From contig DJUV01000043.1 in assembly GCA_002440625.1 (NCBI GenBank), positions 1 through 9,727 on the forward strand: DNA of 9,727 nt, in the 5' to 3' direction. The translations under genes were made by a program, and so were the position numbers. Source of the DNA: Rhodobacteraceae bacterium UBA6273 (GTDB lineage Bacteria; Pseudomonadota; Alphaproteobacteria; Rhodobacterales; Rhodobacteraceae). Positions 1 to 5,951 of this stretch are shown piece by piece; position 1 is the first letter of the stretch, and every line of letters starts with the position of its first letter. The notes beneath the pieces are model-generated. The model had not been told where the DNA came from. It was given only the letters and a program-made list of their open reading frames with translations, and ran no database searches.

Positions 1-2
1 TC

Positions 3-188
3 CACATCATGTGCGACCGGCATGAGGTGGTGCTTGCAAACGGCTGCTGGTGCGAGCTTTTCCAACCCGCCGACCATTCCCTGAACGGCCTCGGCAATGC
101 GCAGCGCAACGAACTGGCCGAGCTCTTTCCGGCGCTGGCCGCCCATCCACAAACCACCGGCCCGGCACCGACGGGCCGCGCACACTGA
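3..188 (+). CDS. Hint-domain protein, C-terminal fragment (cut by left edge)
   Basis: The open frame runs in from the left edge (first full codon at base 3) and ends at TGA 186-188, giving 61 visible residues. The tail has the pattern H-[IL]-M-x-D-x-H-E-V ... W-x-E-x-F-x-P ... AQ-x-x-E-L ... F-P-x-L-A-A. This is the C-terminal part of the bacterial Hint_2-type (Hedgehog/intein-like) domain. A by-eye alignment with residues 153-199 of the next gene (counted from its GTG) gives 21 identities in 47 positions, so the two are tandem paralogues. Members of this family in Rhodobacterales are common but have no established function. The catalytic Cys region lies outside the window, so whether the protein is intact cannot be judged. 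The start and full length are unknown. Confidence 0.8.
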   Translation, partial: HIMCDRHEVVLANGCWCELFQPADHSLNGLGNAQRNELAELFPALAAHPQTTGPAPTGRAH

Positions 189-195
189 CGGGTTG

Positions 196-211
196 TTGAT
201 TCGCGAGTCAA
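196..211. promoter_or_regulatory. 16-bp inverted repeat, candidate operator or activator site
   Basis: The sequence TTGATTCGCGAGTCAA is symmetric at 7 of 8 base pairs (only the T/G pair at positions 5/12 fails). It starts 8 bases after the stop of the first Hint gene and lies about 155-170 bases upstream of the start site predicted from the sigma-54 element at 339-355. Enhancer-binding activators of sigma-54 promoters typically bind about 80-200 bases upstream, so an activator site is possible. No T-run follows, so it does not look like a terminator. The bound protein is unknown. Confidence 0.3.
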
Positions 212-245
212 TGACCGGGGCGGGCGGACGGCGCGATGCCTGCAA

Positions 246-259
246 ATTGGGCAGCCAAT
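246..259. promoter_or_regulatory. Short dyad ATTGG-N4-CCAAT, candidate upstream activator site
   Basis: A perfect 5-bp inverted repeat with a 4-base spacer sits about 107-120 bases upstream of the start site predicted from the sigma-54 element at 339-355. That is a usual distance for an enhancer-binding-protein site. It does not match the NifA (TGT-N10-ACA) pattern. Such a short dyad can occur by chance, so this is suggestive only. Confidence 0.2.
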
Positions 260-292
260 CTCGGATGTACGCAAACAATCGGGCAAATTATG

Positions 293-322
293 ACCTTGGG
301 GCAACTCAAGGTTGTACTTTTT
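293..322 (+). terminator. Weak hairpin plus T-rich tail; possible terminator of the first Hint gene
   Basis: ACCTTG (293-298) and CAAGGT (307-312) form a perfect 6-bp stem with an 8-base loop. They are followed by a T-rich stretch that ends in five Ts (318-322). The stem is short and not GC-rich, and it lies more than 100 bases after the preceding stop codon, so termination would be weak. It could instead be another dyad of the sigma-54 promoter region, as it lies about 55-73 bases upstream of the predicted start site. Confidence 0.25.
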
Positions 323-338
323 GACGGTTTTTGTGGTA

Positions 339-355
339 TTGGCACACCGATTGCC
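339..355 (+). promoter_or_regulatory. Sigma-54 (RpoN) -24/-12 promoter of the second Hint gene
   Basis: TTGGCACACCGATTGCC matches the sigma-54 consensus YTGGCACGRNNNTTGCW at every strongly conserved position. The -24 GG and -12 GC have the required spacing, and TGGCAC-N5-TTGC is exact. By rough estimate, an exact match to those ten bases is expected well under once by chance in a window of this size. Transcription would start near 366, leaving a leader of about 57-75 bases before the possible starts at 423 and 441. It points the right way, into the Hint gene. RpoN promoters need an enhancer-binding activator, so expression is probably tied to a specific signal. Which signal cannot be read here. 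Confidence 0.7.
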
Positions 356-440
356 CCTCCCCATCCTTATTGACGCCAGATTTTGATTTCAGACTGATCG
401 GCGTGTTGGGATAAGTAACAGTGTGTTTTCGGGGTGTAGG

Positions 441-1103
441 ATGTATTCCGTGTCGGACGTGTTGGGGAACGCGAAAATCGTCAGAGTGGCCAAAGACCGT
501 AAGGCGCCTTACACGCCTTGCTTTACTGCGGGCAGCCGGATCGTCACCGATCGGGGTGCCATCGCGGTCGAGGACCTTTGCGTTGGCGACCGGGTCCTGA
601 CCCGCGACCACGGCTACCGCCCGATCCGCTGGATCGGCGCGCGGGAATTCTCCGACCAGCAACTGCGTGACTATCCCGAACTCCGGCCCGTCACCATTGC
701 GGCGGGCGCGCTCGACGGCTCTCTGCCTCTCGCCGATCTTTCGGTCAGCCCGCAGCACCGCATGCTGGTTCGCGACGATGACGCCCTTGCCGGCGACCGC
801 GAAATCCTCGTGCCCGCCATCGCGCTGGTGGGCCAGGCCGGCATTGCCCAGGCTGCCGAGGGTGGCGTGACCTACTTTCACCTGATGTTCGATGCCCATG
901 AGGTGATCTGTTCCGAAGGCGCATGGAGCGAGAGCTTCCTGCCCGAGGCGGCGGCACTTGGCGGCATGCATTCGGCACAGCTTGCCGAAATCCTCGCGAT
1001 CTTCCCGCAGCTTGCGGCCGGCAAGGGGCTTGCTGCCTACGGCAGCGCCGCACGGCTTTGCGCCGACCGAGATCTGGTGCCGGGCATCGCCCGCGCCGCC
1101 TGA
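441..1103 (+). CDS. Hint-domain (Hedgehog/intein-type, Hint_2) protein
   Basis: This is a small stand-alone protein of 220 residues from ATG 441, or 226 from an in-frame GTG at 423. I prefer ATG 441 because a GGGG stretch lies 6 bases before it, while GTG 423 has only a weak TTGGGA. Numbered from GTG 423, the Hint core runs from the nucleophile-type Cys33 in PCFTAGSRI, through VEDLCVGDRVLT and IRWIGAREF, to the SPQHRM block with His112. It ends with the family tail YFHLMFDAHEV ... WSESFLP (151-173). There is no signal peptide, membrane segment or extein-like flanking domain, so self-splicing of a host protein is unlikely. Known proteins of this family in alphaproteobacteria lack an assigned role. 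It is paralogous to the gene cut by the left edge and lies behind the sigma-54 promoter. Its stop is 6 bases from the stop of the convergent nucleotidyltransferase gene. Confidence 0.9.
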   Translation: MYSVSDVLGNAKIVRVAKDRKAPYTPCFTAGSRIVTDRGAIAVEDLCVGDRVLTRDHGYRPIRWIGAREFSDQQLRDYPELRPVTIAAGALDGSLPLADLSVSPQHRMLVRDDDALAGDREILVPAIALVGQAGIAQAAEGGVTYFHLMFDAHEVICSEGAWSESFLPEAAALGGMHSAQLAEILAIFPQLAAGKGLAAYGSAARLCADRDLVPGIARAA

Positions 1104-1109
1104 TTTCGT

Positions 1110-1703
1110 TCAGCCTTTCGCGCGCCAGGCCGCCCAATCCTCGGGCGTGTCGAGATCCATCAGCGCCCGCTGACCCGGCAAGGGATGCAGGACGACCTCC
1201 TCGCCCGCCATCACCCGGCGCCCGCCCACATCGCCCGTGACCACCGAAAGCTCGACGAAGAGCCGGCGCGGAAAGATGACGGGATGGCCGGGTGTGCCAT
1301 CCTCTGCCGCCGCGCGGTGAACCTTGCCGGGCTGCGCCGCGAAAGCCGCCAGCATCTGGGACAGGTCGCTGTCAGTGATTTCCGGCATGTCCGGCAGCAG
1401 CACCATCAGCCCCGCCGCGCTGCCCGCCGCCGCAACACCGGCCCTGAGCGATGCCGCCATCCCCTCATGCGCATCACGGATCGGCAGCGCCCGCACCTCG
1501 AGCCCCGAAAGCTCCGCCCTGCGCGGCACCGAATGTGGCCCGCTTTCGGGCAGCGTGACAAAGACCCGCGCGCCAGAGGCCCGCGCGATCCGCGCCGCGC
1601 GGTGAAGCGCGGTTTCGCCGCCGACATCTTCCATCAGCTTGTCGGTGCCGCGCATCCTTGAGGAGGCGCCCGCCGCCGGGATCAGGATCAGGACCTCTTC
1701 CAT
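1110..1703 (-). CDS. MobA/MocA-like nucleotidyltransferase (NTP_transf_3 family)
   Basis: The 197-residue protein starts at ATG 1703-1701 with AAGGAAGGG just upstream. Longer in-frame starts would run into the preceding gene. The N-terminus IPAAGASSRMRGTDKL (8-23) is the nucleotide-binding signature of MobA/MocA/GlmU-type transferases. LLPDMPE (102-108) carries the metal-binding Asp105, GTPGHPVIFP (136-145) is the second family block, and LMDLDTPEDW (181-190) the C-terminal Asp block. By family the enzyme transfers CMP or GMP to a phosphorylated acceptor. Known relatives make molybdopterin cytosine or guanine dinucleotide, while others act on sugar or cofactor precursors. AAG rather than AGG in the signature leans towards the MocA (cytidylyl) side, but no molybdoenzyme or XdhC-like partner is in view, so the acceptor is unknown. 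It lies 65 bases downstream of the FAD oxidoreductase on the same strand and may be cotranscribed. Confidence 0.88.
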   Translation of the reverse strand: MEEVLILIPAAGASSRMRGTDKLMEDVGGETALHRAARIARASGARVFVTLPESGPHSVPRRAELSGLEVRALPIRDAHEGMAASLRAGVAAAGSAAGLMVLLPDMPEITDSDLSQMLAAFAAQPGKVHRAAAEDGTPGHPVIFPRRLFVELSVVTGDVGGRRVMAGEEVVLHPLPGQRALMDLDTPEDWAAWRAKG

Positions 1704-1756
1704 GCCGCCCTTCCTTGCGCTTCGCCGGAAGTATCGGCGCGAAGGGGCGGGGCGGC
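1704..1756 (-). promoter_or_regulatory. Hairpin filling the oxidoreductase-nucleotidyltransferase gap
   Basis: Outer arms GCCGCCC (1704-1710) and GGGCGGC (1750-1756) can pair. Inside them CGCCG (1723-1727) and CGGCG (1735-1739) form a second stem with a 7-base loop, extended by CTT/AAG across a 2-base bulge. The fold spans most of the 65-base gap and takes in the AAGGAAGGG ribosome-binding site of the downstream gene. It could lower translation of that gene, attenuate readthrough, or protect the upstream message. No T-run follows on the minus strand, so it is not a classic intrinsic terminator. GC-rich DNA folds easily, which keeps confidence low. Confidence 0.3.
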
Positions 1757-1768
1757 AAGGAAAAGCGC

Positions 1769-4195
1769 TCAGCCCCGCATCCGCGCCCCGTCCGCGTCCC
1801 ACAAGGGGCCGTCGATCATCGTCGCCTTGCAGCGCTCGCCGAGGATCTCGATCTCAGCCACCAGCCCCGGTTTGATAAGGTCGACGGGCACGAAGCCCAT
1901 GGCGACCGACTTGCCGCTCCAGTGCGAATAACCGCCCGAGGTGCAGAAGCCGACAACCTTGTCGCCGATCCAGATCGGCTCGTAAGCCACCACGTCAGCG
2001 TCTTTGGCATCGACGATGAAAGCGCAGTTGCGACGCTTTGGCCCTTCGGCCTTTTCCTTCAGTGCTGGCGCCTTGCCGATCCAGTCGGCCTCCTTGTTCC
2101 AGCGGATGAAGCGGTCGATGCCGGTTTCGCCGGGGAAGTAGTCGGGCGAGAATTCGCGCGCCCAAGAGCCGAAGAGCTTGTCGAGGCGCAGGGACATCAT
2201 CGCCCGCATCCCGAACGGCTTCAGGCCAAGATCTTGCCCGGCGGGCCAGAGCGCGTTCCAGAGGGCGCGCTGTTTCATGAAGTCACAGAAGATCTCATAG
2301 CCGAGGTCGCCGGTGTAGCTGACGCGCTGGACGAGACAATCGACCATCCCGACAGTTATCTGTTTCGCATCCATGAACTTGAAGGCGTCCCCAGAAACAT
2401 CCGCCCGCGTCACCCGTTGCAACAACTCGCGCGCCAGCGGCCCGGCAATCTGGAAGCCGGTGATCCGGTCGGAGACGTTTTCGACCGTCACCCCGGGCTC
2501 AAGGTTCAACTCGAACCAGCGCAGGTGCTGGTCCTGCGCGCCGTAGCTGCCGGTGATCTGGAACAGATCCTCGCGGATGCAGGTCACGGTGAAGTCGCCG
2601 ATGACCTTGCCCTTCGGCGAAAGCATCGGGGTCAGCGAAAGCCGCCCCGGCTTGGGGATCGCCCCGGCCATGATCCGGTCGAGCCAGGCGCGGGCATTCG
2701 GGCCGGCGACGCGGAACTTGCCGAAGTTCTGCACCTCGTTGATGCCGACGCCCTCGCGCACCGCCCGCACCTCGCGCGCCGTCGCCTCCCAGGCGTTCGA
2801 TCGTTTAAAGGATGGGGTTTCATAGCGCGGCTCGTCGCCCCGGGCGAAGTAGTTCGGCACCTCAAGCCCGTATTGCTGGCCCCAGACTGCGCCCATGCTG
2901 TCGAAGATGTCATACATCGGCGTGGTGCGGAACGGACGCGCGGCGGGGCGCTCCTCGTTAGGGTAGCCGACCGAAAAGCGCATTTGGTAGTTCTCTATGA
3001 CCTTCGGCACGGTGTAGCCGGGCGAGGTCCACTTGCCGAAGCGCGCCACATCAAAGCCGCGCGGATCGACCTCGGTCTCGCCGTGGATCATCCACTCGGC
3101 AAGGGACTTGCCCATGCCGCCGCCCTGCGAAAAGCCCGCCATGACCGCGCAGGCGGACCAATAGTTGCGCAGGCCCGGCACGGGACCGATCAGCGGGTTG
3201 CCGTCGGGGGCGAAGGTGAAGGGGCCGTGGATCACGCGCTTGACGCCGGTCCGTTCGAGAACCGGGAAGCGGCGATAGGCGAAGGTGACGGAGTCCTCGA
3301 TCTTGTCGAATTGCTCGTTCAGAAGCTCATGCCCGAAGTTCCAAGGCGTTCCGTCCAGCGACCACGGCTCGCAAGGTTTTTCGTAAAAGCCGATGCAAAG
3401 ACCGCGGCCTTCCTGACGCAGATAGCTTTCGCCGCCGGGGTCCATGACATGGGGAAACTCCTTGCCGGATTTCAGGATGTCCATGATTTCCGGAATGTCG
3501 TCCGTCACCAGATACTGGTGCGCCATCGGCAGCAAGGGCAGGTAGACGCCGGCCATGGCGCCCACTTCGCGCGCCCAGAGGCCGCCGGCGTTGACCACAT
3601 GCTCGGCATGGATCGTGCCCTTTTCCGTGACCACGTCCCAGCCGCCGTCGGCGCGCGGGTTCGTCTCAAGCACGCGGTTGTGCAAGACGATCTCGGCCCC
3701 GCCCATCCGCGCCGCCTTGGCATAGGCATGGGTGGTGCCCGAAGGGTCGAGGTGGCCGTCGAGGGGGTCGTAGAGCGCCCCGACGATGCCGTCGAGGTTG
3801 ACCTGGCCATAGGTGAACTTCCTGATCTCCTCCGGCCCGAGGATCTCGGTATGCAGCCCCATGTAGCGGTGCTTGGCGCGTTCGGCCACCAGCATCTCGA
3901 ACCGCGCCTGATTGTCGGCCAAAGTGATGCCGCCGACATGGTGCAGGCCGCAGGACATGCCGGTGATCTTCTCCAGCTCCTTGTAAAGCTGGATGGTGTA
4001 GCCTTGCAGCGCCGCCATGTTGGTGTCGCCGTTCAGCGTATGAAAGCCGCCCGCAGCGTGCCAGGTGGAGCCGGAGGTCAGTTCCGACCGTTCGACCAGC
4101 ATCACATCCGACCAGCCGTATTTGGTCAGGTGATAGAGGACCGAACAGCCGACGACGCCGCCGCCGATGACCAGAACCTGAACATGCGATTTCAT
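1769..4195 (-). CDS. FAD-dependent oxidoreductase with GcvT domain (dimethylglycine/sarcosine dehydrogenase family)
   Basis: This is an 808-residue cytoplasmic enzyme. The start is ATG 4195-4193, with GGGAG 8 bases upstream. The N-terminal half is a DAO-type flavoprotein: a GGGVVG dinucleotide fold (11-16), Glu35 for ribose binding, and GSTWHAAGG (42-50). His46 there matches the histidine that carries covalent FAD in dimethylglycine and sarcosine dehydrogenases. A linker of FAO_M type (about 370-430) leads to a GCV_T domain (about 430-705) with KVIGDFTV (530-537) and YTGDLGYEIF (627-636), then a GcvT C-terminal barrel (about 715-800). Such enzymes oxidatively demethylate N-methylated glycines and pass formaldehyde equivalents to tetrahydrofolate bound in the GcvT half. 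The length fits the family (about 800-830). Dimethylglycine, sarcosine or another N-methyl compound are all possible; sequence alone cannot settle the substrate. The nucleotidyltransferase gene follows on the same strand. Confidence 0.92.
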   Translation of the reverse strand: MKSHVQVLVIGGGVVGCSVLYHLTKYGWSDVMLVERSELTSGSTWHAAGGFHTLNGDTNMAALQGYTIQLYKELEKITGMSCGLHHVGGITLADNQARFEMLVAERAKHRYMGLHTEILGPEEIRKFTYGQVNLDGIVGALYDPLDGHLDPSGTTHAYAKAARMGGAEIVLHNRVLETNPRADGGWDVVTEKGTIHAEHVVNAGGLWAREVGAMAGVYLPLLPMAHQYLVTDDIPEIMDILKSGKEFPHVMDPGGESYLRQEGRGLCIGFYEKPCEPWSLDGTPWNFGHELLNEQFDKIEDSVTFAYRRFPVLERTGVKRVIHGPFTFAPDGNPLIGPVPGLRNYWSACAVMAGFSQGGGMGKSLAEWMIHGETEVDPRGFDVARFGKWTSPGYTVPKVIENYQMRFSVGYPNEERPAARPFRTTPMYDIFDSMGAVWGQQYGLEVPNYFARGDEPRYETPSFKRSNAWEATAREVRAVREGVGINEVQNFGKFRVAGPNARAWLDRIMAGAIPKPGRLSLTPMLSPKGKVIGDFTVTCIREDLFQITGSYGAQDQHLRWFELNLEPGVTVENVSDRITGFQIAGPLARELLQRVTRADVSGDAFKFMDAKQITVGMVDCLVQRVSYTGDLGYEIFCDFMKQRALWNALWPAGQDLGLKPFGMRAMMSLRLDKLFGSWAREFSPDYFPGETGIDRFIRWNKEADWIGKAPALKEKAEGPKRRNCAFIVDAKDADVVAYEPIWIGDKVVGFCTSGGYSHWSGKSVAMGFVPVDLIKPGLVAEIEILGERCKATMIDGPLWDADGARMRG

Positions 4196-4244
4196 CACGT
4201 CGTCTCCCAAGGCTGATGCGCCGAGGCGCCGGGTCTGGCCGATG

Positions 4245-4273
4245 TTTACAGGCCGGGGCGCCGGTTGAGCCAA
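4245..4273 (-). promoter_or_regulatory. Candidate sigma-70-type promoter of the FAD oxidoreductase
   Basis: Read on the minus strand, TTGGCT (4273-4268) and TGTAAA (4250-4245) are separated by 17 bases. Each matches 4 of 6 positions of TTGACA/TATAAT. Transcription would start near 4238, giving a leader of about 43 bases before ATG 4195. Its position in the divergent gap is right for a promoter, but the match is moderate. Confidence 0.35.
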
Positions 4274-4279
4274 GATCCG

Positions 4280-4294
4280 CGACAAAGTGTGTCG
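4280..4294. promoter_or_regulatory. Inverted repeat CGACA-N5-TGTCG in the divergent promoter region
   Basis: Perfect 5-bp arms with a 5-base centre lie just upstream of the -35 of the candidate oxidoreductase promoter (4245-4273) and about 90 bases before the likely start of the divergent glycosyltransferase gene. The geometry suits a regulator acting on either gene. The upstream-most GTG start of the glycosyltransferase frame (4287) falls inside this dyad, which argues that this is regulatory rather than coding DNA. Confidence 0.3.
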
Positions 4295-4382
4295 TTTTCC
4301 ATCCGTGGCGATATGGTCCGGTGCGCCGTGGTGGACGGGCGCGGGGGCTTGGTCTAGCACCGTCGAAAAGAGCCGCAGCCTT

Positions 4383-5951
4383 TTGGGGGATGGTCCGATT
4401 CGTATCGCTTTGCCGCTGACGCTTGTCGTCTTCGCCCTTCTCCTTGGTCTTCAGCTTCTGGTGCGGCCGCTGCTGCCCATCGACGAGACACGTTATCTTT
4501 CCGTCGCCTGGGAGATGTACCAGTCGGGCGACATCGCGCACCTGACCCGCAACCTCGATCCCTATTCGCACAAGCCGCCGCTTCTTTTCTGGCTCATCAA
4601 TCTCGTCTGGCTGGTCACCGGGGTCAGCGAGTTCGCGGGCCGGCTGATCGGCCCGGCCTTTGCGCTCGGCGCCGTGGCGCTGACGGCGGGGCTGGCGCGG
4701 GTGCTCTGGCCCGCAGATCGCGGCATCGGGCGGCGGGCGGCGCTGATCCTTGCCAGCTTCTCGGTCTTTGCCATCTACGGCAGCGCCACGATGTTCGACG
4801 CCATGCTCGCGGTTGCCGTGCTGGCCGGGATCTGGTCGCTCTGGCGTATCGGTCTGGGGGAGGCCGGGGGCTGGGACTGGGTGGTGTTCGGCCTTTCCCT
4901 CGCCCTCGGCACCTATGCCAAGGGGCCGGTGATCCTTGTGCATCTGGCGGTGCCTCTGCTCACCATGCGGTTCTGGGCGCCAAACCCGCCCGCGCTGCGC
5001 CATATCGCGCGGGGCACGGGGCTGGCGCTTCTGGTGGCGCTGGTGCTCGTCGCCCTTTGGCTGGTGCCGACGCTTCTGACCGCCACTCCGGAATTCCGCG
5101 AGGAACTGCTCTGGACCCAATCCGCCGCCCGGGTGGCGGGCGGCCTGGCGCATGACCGGCCCATCTGGTTCCTCGCCGTCCTTCTGCCGATCCTTCTCTT
5201 CCCTTGGGCCTGGTCGATCCGGGTCTGGCCAGCCTTCGCAGCCGCCGTGGGCGGCGACGGGGCAGGGCGGCTTTGCCTGATCTGGGCGGCCTCGGGGCTT
5301 GTCCTTTTCTCGCTGATTTCCGGCAAGCAGGTGCATTACCTTCTGCCGGAGTTCCCGGCCGCAGCACTTCTCTTCGCCCGCGCCTTCGGCGAGGGGCGGC
5401 TGGCGGGCCGCATCCCGCAATTTGCTCCGGCCCTCCTGATCCTCCTCGGCATCGGCCTGCTCGCCGTCGCGGCGGGGATCATCGCACCTTCGGGCGATAT
5501 CGCGCTTCTTCTCCCGCGCATCGCGGTCGTGGCGGTGGCGCTTCTCGCCTTTGCCGTCGCGGTCATTTCATGGGCCACGCCCGGCATCGGCGGGCCGGCG
5601 GTTGCCGGGATGGGGCTGGTCATCGTCCTCCACGCGCTGATCGCCGGCACCGGGCTGCGTCAGGGTTACGAGGGCGGACCCATCGCCGCACGGCTTTCAG
5701 CGGCTGAGGCGGGCGGGCTTGCCCTGACCGGGATGCCCTACAATGCCGAGTTCAACTTCATGGCCCGGCTGACCGGGAAGGTCGCAACGCCGGGCACGCC
5801 GGAGGAACTGGCGGCCTGGGCCAAGGACCACCCGCAGGGTCTGATCTTCGGCCCGAACGGCAGCTTCGATGCGCCGCCGGAAGCGACGGAGCGCTACAAC
5901 CGCGTGGAATACGGCTTCTGGCCTGCCTCGGCGCTTACTTCTCCGGAATAA
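4383..5951 (+). CDS. Membrane glycosyltransferase, GT39/GT83 (PMT/ArnT-like) family
   Basis: An integral membrane protein of 522 residues from TTG 4383. PIDETRY (residues 32-38) carries the catalytic-type Asp34-Glu35 of ArnT/PMT enzymes in the first periplasmic loop. HKPPLLFW (63-70) is the second family motif. Roughly ten or more hydrophobic segments follow and the C-terminal part is less hydrophobic, as in the family. These enzymes move a sugar from a polyprenyl-phosphate carrier to lipid A, protein or another periplasmic acceptor; the acceptor here is unknown. The start is uncertain. The frame is open back to GTG 4287 and GTG 4305, but neither has a ribosome-binding site and 4287 lies in a dyad. 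TTG 4383 has AAAAGAG 10 bases upstream and puts the Asp at position 34, close to the spacing known for ArnT. No related cell-envelope gene flanks it. Its 3' end overlaps convergent livM by 17 bases. Confidence 0.87.
   Translation: MGDGPIRIALPLTLVVFALLLGLQLLVRPLLPIDETRYLSVAWEMYQSGDIAHLTRNLDPYSHKPPLLFWLINLVWLVTGVSEFAGRLIGPAFALGAVALTAGLARVLWPADRGIGRRAALILASFSVFAIYGSATMFDAMLAVAVLAGIWSLWRIGLGEAGGWDWVVFGLSLALGTYAKGPVILVHLAVPLLTMRFWAPNPPALRHIARGTGLALLVALVLVALWLVPTLLTATPEFREELLWTQSAARVAGGLAHDRPIWFLAVLLPILLFPWAWSIRVWPAFAAAVGGDGAGRLCLIWAASGLVLFSLISGKQVHYLLPEFPAAALLFARAFGEGRLAGRIPQFAPALLILLGIGLLAVAAGIIAPSGDIALLLPRIAVVAVALLAFAVAVISWATPGIGGPAVAGMGLVIVLHALIAGTGLRQGYEGGPIAARLSAAEAGGLALTGMPYNAEFNFMARLTGKVATPGTPEELAAWAKDHPQGLIFGPNGSFDAPPEATERYNRVEYGFWPASALTSPE

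Noticed and set aside
370..398. TTGACG-N17-ACTGAT as a sigma-70 promoter for the Hint gene
   Set aside because: The -10 matches only 3 of 6 positions and the near-consensus sigma-54 element lies just upstream, so this is probably chance.
306..971. 221-codon minus-strand frame opposite the Hint gene
   Set aside because: Antisense to clear Hint motifs, covers the sigma-54 promoter, and has no motif of its own.
1081..1093. CGGGC-N3-GCCCG hairpin as a terminator at the end of the Hint gene
   Set aside because: It lies inside the coding region, has a 5-bp stem, and is not followed by a T-run.
1658..4216. 852-codon open frame on the + strand
   Set aside because: It lies antisense to the FAD/GcvT oxidoreductase, whose minus-strand product matches family motifs from end to end. 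Long antisense frames are expected in GC-rich DNA with strong third-position bias, and the translation has no recognisable motif.
3666..5420. 584-codon minus-strand frame spanning the divergent promoter region
   Set aside because: It overlaps two well-supported genes in other frames. The product is dominated by Arg, Pro, Gly and Gln, typical of a shadow frame.
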